This document shows, piece by piece, positions 22,943-34,190 of a DNA stretch of 64,000 nucleotides (position 1 is its first letter; every line of letters starts with the position of its first letter). Location: NCBI GenBank assembly GCA_033439765.1, contig JAULSN010000005.1, forward strand, positions 3,921,001-3,985,000. The letters are read 5' to 3'. The translations under genes and the position numbers were made by a program. The stretch comes from Lasiosphaeria ovina. Taxonomy: Eukaryota > Ascomycota > Sordariomycetes > Sordariales > Lasiosphaeriaceae. The notes below the pieces were generated by a model. The model saw only the letters and a program-made list of their open reading frames with translations. It searched no databases and had not been told where the DNA came from.

Positions 22943-23991
22943 ATGCCTCCTCGGATACCAGTCCCGCAAGGGCTGCGTAGCTTAACATGTAAGCCACCGA
23001 GGCAATCTAGCTCTCAATGGGCTGCCGGGCCTAGTGCACAGCTAACAGGACCCCGAACGACGCAGTATGCCTCCGCCCAGCAACATCGGCTTTCACGCCG
23101 AGCTTCCAGCCCCTGATACAGACAGCAAACCTCAGCCAAAGAGAGAAGAAAAAGAGGATGAAGCAAGACAAATACGGGTGGATGCAGGCCGAACAGCGCA
23201 AGGCCGCCCACGTCGCCCACCATGACACCATCCAGGCGCAGCGCGACGCGGAATGGGGCAGTCCCATCCACGGCATCACCACGCCCTTTGTCGAGTCGTT
23301 TGACTCGGCCGGCCAGGCCAAGTTCACGACGCCCCCCGTCGACGCCAACGGCGTCCCGCTCGAGGACCCGCGGCCGCTGCCTACCGCGACACACCTCAAG
23401 AACCACCTGCTCACACAAGAGGAGCTGGACAAGGCGATTGAGTTCGCCGGGAGGCTGGCGGAGCCGCTGACAGGCGCCGAGCGCGGCATCGACAACTCGA
23501 GGAACAAGAATGCCGAGGAGTGGGAGGCCGAGGACTATGCATACAGGCACGCCAAGGCTGTGGTTGCGCTGCAGCGCATCACGGACCTGAACAACGGCAG
23601 CGCCAAGGACCGGAAACACGCCAACATCCGGCGGTGCATCGACGTATTTGGCCGCCACAACACAGACCATACCCTCGCGCGACCGGGCCCGCCGACTGCA
23701 CGAGGCGTGGAGCCCCAGCCGAAACCCGAGCGAGCCGGTCCCGACACAGGCAGCAGCGAGGTGCAGATCGCCATTCTCACGGCCAAAATTCGGGCGCTGG
23801 CGCTGGTACTCGAGGGGCCCAAGGGGAACAAGGACATCATTAACAGGAGGAATCTGCGGGTGCTCTGCCACAAGCGCCAGCGGCTTTTGCGGTACATGGA
23901 GAGGAAGGAGAGAGGAAGCGAGAGGTGGCAGAACATGATCAAGACGCTGGGGCTATCTCCCGCCACGTGGAAGGAGCAGATCAGTTTCTAA
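22943..23991 (+). CDS. mrps28: mitochondrial ribosomal protein uS15m (MRPS28-like)
   Basis: Proposed CDS is join(22943..22988, 23042..23991), 331 aa. The C-terminal part is a bacterial-type S15 domain: GSSEVQIAILTAKIRAL, HANIRR, NKDIINRRNLRVLCHKRQRLLRYM and RYMERKERGSERW. S15 binds the small-subunit rRNA, here in the mitoribosome. The N-terminus is basic and hydroxylated, as expected for a mitochondrial targeting sequence. An internal ATG at 23158 opens the downstream frame, but the frame extends upstream through QTANLSQREKKRMKQD, which belongs to the family. It joins the ATG at 22943 through a 53-nt intron (GTAAGC...GCACAG). The first exon is therefore inferred, whereas the S15 domain is certain. 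It converges on vma6 with 294 bp between them. Confidence 0.88.
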
Positions 23992-24285
23992 TAAAGGGCT
24001 CTCGGGGGTGGGAGATGTGTGAGAATACGCCATGTAACAAAAAAACCAACAGCAAAACATTGTAACTTCTCTATGTGTACAATAAGGGCAATAAAATCGG
24101 CAGGAGTACACCAAGACTCTCCCGTTTTTCGTGAGTCCCAGTCGTCCATAGTATCTGATCCCTTGCCCGCCTAGACGCCCGTCGCCTTCCTGTTTCTGAT
24201 TATTCATACTGTTCATGCTCCGGGTGAGCAACTTAATCTACAAAGCTGAACGCAACAGGCTCAAAAGCAAAACCGCCGAAGCAAA

Positions 24286-25613
24286 TTAGAACACGCTGAT
24301 ATAATTGCCAATCCGCTCCTTCTGGTTCTGTGCTATGCACTCGGCGATCCATGTGATGTTGCGGATTTCCTTTTGGCTCATGTTAGGCTACCATCTTAGA
24401 CAGGACATGCAGGGGACGCATGATAGCGGGTTAAGTGCGGGAAAGGAGGTAAAGTGGGTGATAGTGCATAGCTTACCTGCTCCCTCAACTTCACCCAAGC
24501 GTAGATGATGGCGAATGTGAACTGCCGTGTGAAGGCGCCCTTGGAAATCTCCATCTCCTTCTGGTAAAACATGTCCTCCAGACTCCTGCCGTCGGACCCT
24601 GCGCCACCGGCCATGTTGCCGGGACCGCCGGGACCACCGCCCAGACCAGCCGCCTCAAAGAACGACTTGTAATCAGAAACACCCTCGACAGCAAGACGCA
24701 CGCCCTCAAAATCATCGGCGCGCGACAGCATCAGCGTGCCCTCGGGATACAGCAGGCCGAAATTCGGGTACAGCTTCTTACGGTCTGCCTTGGACAGCTC
24801 CGTACCGAACGAATTCAGCGTGATGTTGATGGCGCGGCGGTCGGCTTCAAACTCGAGAATCTCGGACATGACCTCGGCCGTGGGGGTGCCCGACATTTCG
24901 GGGTTCGTGTTGACAAACTGGTAGAAGTCTTCGAGGTAGTTCTTGTACAGCGTGTTGCGCACAATCTCGATGTTGAGCTCGTCGAGATCCTGGTGGCTCA
25001 GGCTGCCCTTGAAGTAGGGGGCCAGCGGCGTCTCGATCAGCACGCTGTTGTAGAGCTCCTCGATATTGGTCGCCACGCACAGCACCGGCATCGTCTCGAA
25101 CCAGCCCAGCGGGTGGCACCGGTCAAGCAGCTCGCGAGTGTCGCGCTCGTGCAGGGTGCCCGTGATCAACAGTGCCACGTTGTCAATCATGTAGCCGTAC
25201 GTGAGATAGTCCATAAACTTGGCGAGCGACCCGACGGCGTTGGCCCGGACATAGCGAAACTCGGATACGAGCTTGTCTGTCGTCTTGGCCGCGAGGCTCG
25301 ACGTCGACGGGTTAGGAGGGAGGGAGGCGAGGAAGTCGCCGTAGGCAGGGCCCAGCTGGAGTTTGAGGTCTGCATGCCAGTTAGAAACCCGACAGGCCGA
25401 TGCTGGGGGAGGTGGAGAGGCTCACCGTCGATGGTCTCGCATTGTGTCATGTTTGTGTAGTTTGCGCCAGTGAGCAGGCCATTCCTATAGCCACGGACAA
25501 TGCCCTCAATGTAGCTTGCGTCAACTATTAGCACGTTCCCGGACCGCCCAACCCAGCAAGGGAATTTTCAATGCAGCATACCCATTGTTCACGTTGAAGA
25601 AGAGGCCCTCCAT
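24286..25613 (-). CDS. vma6: V-type proton ATPase subunit d (Vma6)
   Basis: CDS is complement(join(24286..24369, 24477..25369, 25426..25514, 25582..25613)), 365 aa, the normal length. Subunit d sits on the c-ring of the Vo sector of the vacuolar ATPase and couples it to the central stalk. Diagnostic segments are MEGLFFNVNNGYIEGIVRGYRNG split over exons 1-2, then LTGANYTNMTQCETIDD and MDYLTYGYMIDNVALLITG. LGWFETMPVLCVATNIEELYN follows, and the last exon encodes EIRNITWIAECIAQNQKERI. Introns are 67, 56 and 107 nt. Two acceptors end in AAG rather than YAG (25515 and 24370), but protein continuity fixes them. The gene has a Gly-rich insert near the C-terminus (GGGPGGPGNMAGGAG). Confidence 0.95.
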
Positions 25614-26069
25614 CTTGCGCTGCCTAAAGCCGTGGAGCTTTGGAGATGAGGGACCCTGACTTGTTGGATCTTGAGGCGGCGTAGTGGTGTGTGTCGGTTC
25701 AAGGTTCAGGTGGGCGAGGGACTGGACTGTGCTTGGCTGCTCAAGGCGGGCATGTTATTACCGGGTCACTGAGGCGTAGGTACATTACGGAGAACGGACT
25801 GTACCTGTACGGAACACAATACTGTACGTACCCTGCCAAGATACCGCGGTACGTACCGTTATCCATAAAACTTACCGCATGAGCTCGGGCCCACTGCCCC
25901 ACTTCCCAACCTTTAGACTGCTGCCACTGGTGTAAAAAAAAATTGCTTCGATATTTTTTCCTTCCTCGAAGCCCTCGAGAATCGCAAGGACGCAGTCAAA
26001 CCGCTGCTTCCCACCACCTCAACAACGACCAGCAAGCACACCTGGGCTCACCAGTGCTAGCTGCCTACC
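25614..26069. promoter_or_regulatory. shared divergent promoter of vma6 and nop58
   Basis: 456 bp separate the two ATGs. The interval contains a dense run of GTAC-type palindromes around 25785-25865 (GTACGGAAC, GTACGTACC, GGTACGTACCG). A poly-A stretch near 25935 lies close to the nop58 leader. The sites are descriptive only. Confidence 0.5.
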
Positions 26070-28194
26070 ATGCCTCTCTTCATTCTCACAGAGACTAGCG
26101 CCGGGTAAGTTGCTTTGCTCCAATTGACAATTGTTGCTTCTCGTCGCAGCTTGCACCTGCCGAGCCCTCACCTCCGCCTGCGAAACCGATCAATAAGACT
26201 AACACGCGACTGTAGCTATGGTCTTTTCAAGGCCGCCGACAAGAAGCTACTCGATGACGACAACATCACGGAACGTCTGTCGACCGTTGACAAGATTGTA
26301 AAGGAGTAAGTTTTCCTGTCTTGGTGCTAGTCTCGGTCGGATTCTTGTTGCGCTCGTGTACCAACCATGGCTCTTCTGCAGGATCAAGTACAAGCAGTTT
26401 GCCAAGTTCGAAAGCGCTGCCAGTGCGCTCGAGGAAATCACAGGCTTAGTAGAGGGCAAGGTCACACCAAGACTTGCCCATCTGCTTGAGGAGTTCAAGG
26501 ATGAGAAGAAGGTCACATTGGCGGTGAACGAGACCAAGCTTGGAAGCTCCATCCTCAAGCTGCCCCAACTCAACATCAAGCCCGTTGCGGACGCCACGAC
26601 AAATGAACTCTTTCGCGCCATTCGTCAGCATCTTCCCGATCTGATTCCGGGTATGCTGCCTGAGAATTTCAAGGAGATGACGTTGGGTCTTGCTCACTCG
26701 CTCTCCCGACACCGCCTCAAGTTCTCGCCCGAGAAGGTTGACGTTATGATTGTCCACGCTGTGTCCCTCTTGGACGACCTCGACAAGGAATTGAACACAT
26801 ATGCCATGAGAGTAAAGGAGTGGTATGGCTGGCATTTCCCCGAATTGGCCAAGATTCTTCCCGACAATCTTTCCTACGCCCGCATCATCGTTGCGATGGG
26901 TGTCCGAGCCAACGCCCCTAAGGCAGATCTTTCGGAGATCCTCCCCCACGAGATCGAGACGGCCGTCAAGGCCGCTGCTGATATTAGCATGGGCACAGAG
27001 ATTGGTCCTGAGGACTTGGAAAATATCCGCCAGCTCGCTGAATCGGTAATCAACCTTTCCGAGTACCGAAAGCAACTTTCGGAGTATCTCGAGAATCGCA
27101 TGAGGGCCATTGCCCCCAACATGACGGAACTTGTCGGTGCTCTTGTTGGTGCGAGACTTATCGCCCACGCAGGATCGCTCATGAGCCTGGCCAAGAGCCC
27201 CGGTAGCACCATTCAGATTCTCGGCGCCGAGAAGGCGCTCTTCCGTGCTCTCAAGACCAAGCACGCGACTCCCAAATACGGTCTGATCTACCACGCTTCT
27301 CTTGTTGGCCAGGCCTCTGGAGCAAACAAGGGCAAGATGGCTCGTCAACTCGCCTCCAAGGTGGCTCTAGGTGTCCGCACGGATGCCTTGGCAGAGTTTG
27401 AGGAAAATGCCGACGACCAGACACGCGCAAACCTCGGAATACGGTCTAAGGCCAGACTTGAGAACAACCTCAGGCATCTTGAGGGCAAGCCTCTTCTCTC
27501 CAAAGGCGCCTCCGCAAATGACATGCCCTTGGGCGCGCCAACCAAGTGGGACATCAAGGAAGCTCGCAAGTATAATATCGACGCTGATGGTCTGCTTGGA
27601 GAGGAGCCTTCTGCCAAGAAGAGGCCTCTGATCGAAGAGGTTCCCGAGGTAGAAATGGAAGATGTTGAACCCGATGACGAATCAAATGTGGAGATGGAGA
27701 TGGAGGAGACTCCTAAAAAGAGTGGAAAGAAGGCGGCGGACTCTGACTCTGAAGATGAGGAGGAATCTCGTTCGGCCAAGAAGGCCCGCAAGGAGAAGAA
27801 GAAGGCCGAGAAGGCCGCCAAGTCCAAGAAGGCTCCCAAGGAAGCCGCGACATCGGTATCCAGCTCCAAGAAGAACGTGGAGGCGCCACAGACTGTGACA
27901 CCCAAGACGCTCAGCTCCAAGGACATCGGGCGCCTTGCCAAATCTGCCGGCCTGTCGGTTTCCAAGTTCACTCGCCGCTACGAGCGTGGTCAGGTCAAGC
28001 TGAACCCGGACGGCACCATTGATGTTCTGAGCAAGAAGGACCTAAAGGAGCAAGAGGCTGAGGAGGAGACGCCGGTGAAGGCCAAGGGTTCCAAGCGCAA
28101 GCACAATGCCGAAGAGGAAGAGGAGGCAGAACAGACACCCGCGAAAGAAGCCAAGCCGAAGAAGAAGAAGAAGAAGCACCACAGCGATGCATGA
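26070..28194 (+). CDS. nop58: NOP58, box C/D snoRNP core protein
   Basis: CDS is join(26070..26104, 26216..26305, 26382..28194), 645 aa. Nop58 pairs with Nop56 and, with fibrillarin and Snu13, forms box C/D snoRNPs that 2'-O-methylate pre-rRNA in the nucleolus. Exon 1 encodes [12 protein letters not shown] and exon 2 [12 protein letters not shown], which distinguishes NOP58 from NOP56. The NOP domain follows with [56 protein letters not shown] and [18 protein letters not shown]. The C-terminus is a Lys/Glu/Asp-rich nucleolar tail. Introns are 111 nt (GACTAAC branch) and 76 nt. I looked for C/D boxes in the introns and saw no obvious snoRNA. Confidence 0.97.
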
Positions 28195-30675
28195 GGCTGC
28201 TGCTTTCTGACTGCTTCTTCTGTATGATACATTTTGCGGTTATACTAACTCTTGTCATCTGGCGTTTGGAATGGGGTAAACGGCGTCATTGGAGCATAGT
28301 CTGCGCTTTGTAGTGTCACGGGGCGCTGCATCTTGGAGGTGACTGGAAAAATGGGCTGAGAGGCTTTGGCTGCCGGATGTCGAGTGATGGTAGCGCTCTA
28401 CTTAGTGAGCAGCGATCATGTTTATTGAACCATAAAGGAGTGTGTGTCTAGCTTGCTCTCTGGCACAAGAATTAAAAATGATATGAGGTTTTATTGTTAT
28501 TTATCCATTTTGTCTTTCGTCTTCTCCGATCTTTGGACGTTTTTCCCCTTAAATGATATGTGGCTCGCTCAGAGGGTGCCGAAACTAGCAGCACTAGTTG
28601 ACCTACGCAGTCGGCAGAATTCTCTACCTATAACCGTTATAAAACGTAGCTCCGTTTACACAAACAGGCAGAGGCCGTCGGCAGGTAACCGGGCTGTCAG
28701 GCTTCGTAAAAGCTACTTCGTATCTATCATCAGAATGCACCGTCAAGGGCCGGGGCGTCCAAAGGCTAACAAGATGAGCCTTCTAGGCCAGGTTCTTCCT
28801 CTTTAACTTCGAGGCGTTTTCCCCGCTGCCTACCTCGACTATTAGAGCTACGTGCAACTCTTCTGACATGGACTGCGATAATGACATTACTTGTGAAAAT
28901 ACTTAACCGGTGAGTTACTCCGTGAGGCGACTAGTCATATTGTGGTACATATAGCCTCGAGATAGCCTAGTATTATTAACTCGGGACTATTCATGTGCGC
29001 GGCATGGACAAGGTTCGAGAGGGGTTAGATATTATGATGTAAATAACAAATTCTGGCTATAGTTATGTAGAGTTGGGGACCCTGTATGTGGAAGATTGAA
29101 GGTGCAAGAGACTGAAGGAGGTTTGCCGTAGTCATGAACTTCAGGGGGAGAGTCCCAGGACAGTTCTCAGGTCCTAGGATAGTGCTCCAGGACAACTCCC
29201 CGAGATTCCCAGGACAACTCCCAGTCTCTGTCCTCACCTCCGACACCAAAACCCGCAAAGTCCCTCTCTGGAAAGGTATACCCTAGCCAAGGTCGTAGAT
29301 CGGGGAGATAGCTATAGAAGTATACCGTTCCATGTGCGAAAGCGGGAAGGTCTACTCGAGATAAAAAGAGTGCCGAGCGCTTACTGAACGGCAACCGCCC
29401 ACTCAAGCTGATCATCCCGGTATCTCGTACCTTCTCGACGACTTGCTCCTTAGCCAAGGCTAGCCGACCGACCCCGACCCCGAATTGACGTCGATCTACA
29501 TCGCGAGCGCCTGCCGAGGAGGTGTCGGCTAGTTAAGGGCACTAGAGACACATCACCCTTTAGCCACGGCTATCCTATACGTAGCTGACTTGAATCTTCC
29601 CAGTTCCGTACGGCAGACCTAGCAAAGCTCAAAGATAAGTTCGAGATACACAAAACCAACACCTTAAAACAAGTCTTCAGCCTAATTGAACGAGTTCGTA
29701 TAATGGAGGAGTAGCTCGGCCTTAATTATTTTGTCTTTTAGTTGCGATTTGGTTAGGTTATTGAGGTTGCCGGCTTCGCCGCCTATCTCTGAAAGCTTCT
29801 CGCATCTCTTTTGATATTTAAGGTCCCTGTACCTGCATGGTCTCCTGGTATCCCTTTCCTTATTTCTTCGCGGCATCGATGAGGATTGGATTTCCCTCAT
29901 ACTCATAACCTCTGACGTTAATCTTCTTCGATGTGGTGGTCTCTGAGGTGGCTTTTAGAGGCATTTTGAGTGACTTGCTATATTACGCGACCGAGTAAAA
30001 GAGATGCTCAGGATAGAGGGTGAAGTACGAGATTGAGTTCTGCCCGACCTTGTGTTTGAGATGTAGGAACCGAGAAAGATGTTTGAAGGTGCGCGAATGG
30101 CTTGAGTAGGTCGCGCGATTGGGGATAGCAAGGAAAATGTGCCTAAGTGTTTGGGGTGATCAATTCCAAGTTGGCGCTCTTCTTTCGGGGTGGTGCGCTC
30201 CTGTTTTGCGAAGGGAAATGATGTGTTTGTACGCGATTGGAATTATTATGAGCTTTGATCTACGTACCCGCCTACTTTTTCCACGTACCCTCCGGGGGTC
30301 CTTGGCAGCTGCTGGCAACTGAGATACCCAGAGCCTAGTTTACGCCGGCAAAATCGTGAAATACCATCCATCCTACCGCCCATGCGCTTCCCATGCGCCA
30401 GCCTAGCCACCCGCCCGCCCGGCTCAATAAGGTTGAAGCTGTCAAAACCGCCTGCAAACGCGTTTACCGTGGTGTTTTCCATTTTGACGATTTTTTCGTT
30501 GCTGAGTCACCCTCCAAATTGAGGCATGTTGCAAATGGCAACTCTGAGGCCCGGATTCGTACGTAAATTTACTAAATATTATGGCATGCGCCCAACTATG
30601 TAGTTGACTTGTTAAATCCTGATTTGTTGACATGGTGATACAATTCCTTGGTGTTGAGTCTATCAATCTAGTAAC
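28195..30675. other. repeat-like, gene-poor DNA
   Basis: The start is the nop58 3' UTR. Beyond about 28440 composition shifts towards A/T-rich with abundant TA, TAG and TAA, as in decayed repeats. One plus-strand frame (28444-28806) ends in a basic GPGRPKANK segment resembling an AT-hook, but has no domain context. A minus-strand frame at 29682-29906 is unrecognised. No functional gene is supported. Confidence 0.45.
29152..29225. repeat. imperfect CCAGGACAACTCCC minisatellite
   Basis: Three related units can be read: CCCAGGACAGTTCTC (about 29152), TCCAGGACAACTCCC (about 29187) and CCCAGGACAACTCCC (about 29208). They lie in decayed repeat DNA. Confidence 0.6.
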
Positions 30676-31280
30676 CTAGTATACAACATCTGGGTCATCG
30701 TCCTCGTAGCCGCCCTCTCCTTCGTCACTTACCTTACGAGTAAAAGGGTCATCTTCCCCGGAATCGAACCAGTAATTCTCTTCCTCAGTATGCTCTCTAC
30801 TCTCCCAAAACCGACGGCGTTGAGCCCTGCAGGCCCGCCATTCCGCTACCTCTATATTAAAGACGTGAGGATTAGGAGCCGGGGACGAGACCGGGCGAGC
30901 CGCCCGGACGGACTTGCCTGCTTTCTTGGTGGTCTTTCTTCTCTTCCTCTTTCCTTTCTGTTGTGTCGCCTTCCTCTTTCGACCTTTGCTAGGGATCGGC
31001 CCTGTGCTGACGACGATGCAGTCCGAGTCAATCTCTGCGTCTTCTTCTTCATCTCGTTCATCCTGCTCTTGGATCCGTAGATGGTTGTTTTCCGCATCCT
31101 GCAGGCAAATTAGCTAGGAAAGAAGAGACAATTAGATTCATGGCGACCTACTCGATGCTTCCTGAGATGCTAGGTACGGTCGCAGTCAGCAGGGCTAACT
31201 AGAGGGCCGTCTTCGTCATTATCGTTATACTTTTCAAGTAGCATATGCGCGCAGGGTAGGCCACATTGACTACTTATAAG
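30676..31280 (-). pseudogene. Mutator-like (MULE) transposase C-terminal relic
   Basis: On the minus strand, 31280-31170 reads SSQCGLPCAHMLLEKYNDND then GPLVSPADCDRT and a TAG followed by HLRKHR. The GLPCAH text is the C-terminal part of the SWIM-type zinc motif seen in MULE/FAR1 transposases, and the following D-x-HW-like segment also fits. The TAG sits where Trp (TGG) is expected, the change that C-to-T decay on the other strand would give. After a 38-nt gap, 31113-30676 is open for 145 codons and encodes an acidic stretch. Next comes a basic stretch (KGRKRKATQQKGKRKRRK), then FWESREHTEEENYWFDSGED. This part lacks an ATG. The 5' part of the transposase is absent from the window. Confidence 0.45.
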
Positions 31281-31381
31281 AAATAAAGAGAAAGCGAGGT
31301 TAAGAGAGAAAGAAAAACCAAAACCGTTAATAACCGTTTAAACGTTACGGCCGTTATAGCTTTATTTATATTAAGCTTAAC

Positions 31382-31585
31382 TGTCACGGGATAGGCGCCT
31401 GCGCCCTGACTGGTCGCACCTTATTTAGAGTATGGTCTGTGCTCAACGTGGCACGTGACCCACAACCACCTACTTCCCCGCGCCCTGCGTAATCCTTTTC
31501 CATAGCTTCCTTCTTCATCTTTAGATTCTACGAATTCAGCGATGATTACTGCAGCCCTGTCTCCTTACGTTGACTGAGCCGTGAT
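31382..31585. mobile_element. candidate solo LTR
   Basis: The segment starts TGTCACGG and ends CCGTGATA. These are inverted-repeat ends of the kind that bound Gypsy-class LTRs in moulds, with the final CA apparently turned to TA. No internal retrotransposon domain flanks it, so it would be a solo LTR. No target-site duplication was established, hence low confidence. Confidence 0.3.
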
Positions 31586-31715
31586 AATACACTACGGTAA
31601 TAGAAAAAGCTTACTTTTCTAATAACCGAAGGAACTAGGTTACTCGAGCCGGAAATAAGGCCACCTGGGCCATAGAGCCGGAATGAGGAAACGTGGCCTG
31701 TACGTTGAAACTGTG

Positions 31716-31860
31716 TATATATAGAGGGTCTCCCTCCCTCTTGCTCCAACACTTCTTTTTCATCCTACATCCAACAAAAATACGACCAGTCCTTCAAACA
31801 ACACATTCTTCATACCATTCTGTTCCATTTAATCCTCTCTTTTCAACGGTATCATTGGCT
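31716..31860 (+). promoter_or_regulatory. promoter-like TATA box plus pyrimidine-rich leader
   Basis: TATATATAG at 31716-31724 is followed about 30-140 nt downstream by a CT/CA-rich tract resembling a fungal 5' leader, then an ATG at 31877. The frame from that ATG is short and I could not build a convincing spliced gene. The signal may belong to a dead gene or a transposon. Confidence 0.3.
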
Positions 31861-32936
31861 TAGGCCAGTGATTACTATGGGGCTCACGATTCGTGTCCAA
31901 AGTCTACGACTACGGTAAACCTCCTTCGTTTACTAAAAGCAGAGGGATTGTTTTTGCCATCGGTAGAAAGACGCAGGGAATGAAAGGTGTAGTAGAGTCT
32001 GTCGTTGGTTGTCTTGTGACGGAAAACGATGGAAAAGCACTCGATATTGCGAGGAACCTCGACGTCTTCAGGCCTATGTGGGCACATTTCAGAACGTCCT
32101 CTAAAGCAATACCCTACGACAAAGATTGTTCCGAGGATCTCGAAGCGATTCTTGTTCGGTATGGAGCACGGGATTTTCAGAGTAAACCATGATAGCAAAT
32201 TTCCTTTCATGTACGGCTGCTGTCTAAAAATTTAAAAGACATGTCCTTTTGCCGTATAGCTTCATTTTTCCTGCGTATAGGAGCTGTCTTTCTATTTGAT
32301 TATTTCACCAACCCGCCTATTCTCAAAGAACAGTCGCACGCGATGCACCCTCGGCATGCCATCCATCTTTGTACGACGAGAGCCTGCGATTCAGGTCGTC
32401 TATCAAGCCGGTCCGCTCGAATCGCCTGTCGAGCCAGCTTCCGAGGTTGCTTAACTAGCTAGCCCAAATGGGTGGTCCTGAATGGTGTAACGTCAACTGC
32501 TTCGCCGACAACGTCGACAGCACGATTCAGTTGATGCCCGATGCAGCACTGGACAGGACGCGAGACATTCTCAAGCCTTATTCTCGTCATGTCTTCAGTG
32601 TGAAGCGCCGCTCCGGTTGGAATGGCATCATTTTATCCCCCTAGATTTGGAGCTCCGCTGAGCAATCCAAAGGCCAGATTCTTAGCCAGTCCGTTGTTTT
32701 AGTTAAACGTTTCAAACACCGTGCAGCTCTATGCCAAGATCCCGAGCGTTCTGAATCTTCCGAGCGTTCTGAGCCTTCTAAGTTTCTAGAATTATGCCTT
32801 AAAGCTAATCTCACTACTTTCACTATCTCTTCTATCTCGTCTGTATCCCTTTCTGACTCTAGATGAGCTAACCTGGTGGCTCCAAGGAATTTCCATGCTT
32901 GGAGATGTAAGCGTGAAGCATTGGTCATAATATCTC
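31861..32936. other. unresolved region with short open frames
   Basis: Contains a 99-codon plus frame opened by GTG (31893-32192). It also has a 58-codon ATG frame at 32468-32644, with MGGPEWCNVNCFADN near its start. A direct repeat of GAGCGTTCTGA lies at about 32747 and 32765. No domain was recognised in any of these. The composition is less A/T-rich than the surrounding relics, so a small or broken gene is possible. Confidence 0.35.
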
Positions 32937-34190
32937 TTACAGCGCCTGAATTTCTACCATGGTGAAATCGTCGTAATGGTTCAGGTCGCATGCCATCTTG
33001 GTATTAAGCTGGAATGCGAATGCGACCGCCTTATCGGCAATAAAGAAGTCTTTCATCATACGTTCTTGGAGATCTGAAGGATCTTTCTCGAAAACGTCGA
33101 TATACACAACCCGAGGCCCAGGGATTTCTCTGTCGGACGCACCTGAAGCCGCCGGAATATGGACCACAGGGATTGTCGCCATAGGCACCCGGCCTTGGCT
33201 GCGTATCAATGCCCGACGACGACAGGTCTCCCGTCGCGGTGGAAGAAGAAGAATAGGTCAAGCTTGGCACAGCGACAGCCAGCGTGGACAGAGGCCGGCT
33301 CGGGCGGGCTGAAGTTCGAGTGGTGTTCAGGCACGAACTAAAGTCCCTTCTGAACAGTACCTTGTCCCTGATCAGGGCCATCATATCGTTATACGTGGCG
33401 ACAAACGCCCTCGGGAACTGGCCCTGCGATGTCGAGACGTCGGCGGGGAACGCCCACATAGGGTATATCATGCCATGTGTGTCTTTGGTCAAAGTGTCCG
33501 AGGAACTGCCAGCACAACTAGCACGACTTCTTGCTACATCCGATCGACATTGGGAGGCGATCTTGGCGCAGTCGTTGAGCGTTACGCCGGCCGTAGGACC
33601 TTGCTCGAATGCTGTGCAGGTGGCAATGACGGAGTTGGCGATATTGAGGTTTTCGACGATGACGCGGCTCGAGGTTTTTAATTTTGCGCACGTACGACCC
33701 GAGCCGGGGGTGCATTATACTTTTACATGGCACCCCACATCTCCCCCTTACTAGGCTTGTGTCTTGCACCGTGAAGGAGTTGGTTGAGGGAGGGACGTGG
33801 GCATCCATGTTTTTGCCGCTAAGGTTCTTAGCCACATAGATCTTAATCCTTCGGTTTTGCTGATCGAGAACTACGGCCGCGGCGGACACGTGGGCTTGGG
33901 CATCCTCTGACTTGGATCGCGCGAAGCAATCGGCTAGGCAATCCATAAATTCCTGCAGCCTCACGTCTGTCCGGGACTGGTGATGCCTTCGCTGTGTCTC
34001 CGTGTCCCGGAGCTGTCCCTTGGAAGCGACGTGGAGGAAGAGCGCAGCTGCGTAGAACGCGCTCTTGTCAAGTCCCGGAAGGTTCCATAGCGTGTTCTGA
34101 ATGTTGGACTCTGACCTAATCCCACTGGCGGTAACTCGTGGCGAGAGCCGACTGCGTGCTGATTTTGAAGGTACGACAGGTTAGCAAGGC
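32937..34190 (-). pseudogene. unidentified gene or gene relic, several frames
   Basis: On the minus strand a frame without stops runs from about 34190 to 33518. It includes NTLWNLPGLDKSAFYAAALF, LQEFMDCLADCFARSK and AHVSAAAVVLDQQNRRIKIY. A second frame follows (33600-33031, including HGMIYPMWAFPADV and AFVATYNDMMALIRDK). A third ends at 32937 (RVVYIDVFEKDPSDLQERMM, KAVAFAFQLNTK). These read as genuine amphipathic protein rather than noise. Splice sites joining them are only partly plausible (GTAAGG near 33745, CACAG near 33617). I do not recognise the family; a distant likeness of the first part to fungal deaminase-like proteins is only an impression. Confidence 0.35.

Noticed and set aside
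23014..23871. 285-codon minus-strand frame rich in Leu/Val/Arg
   Set aside because: Antisense of the mitochondrial uS15 exon, whose S15 domain is certain.
26105..26215. Intronic box C/D snoRNA in nop58
   Set aside because: No RUGAUGA/CUGA pair with terminal stem was visible in either intron.
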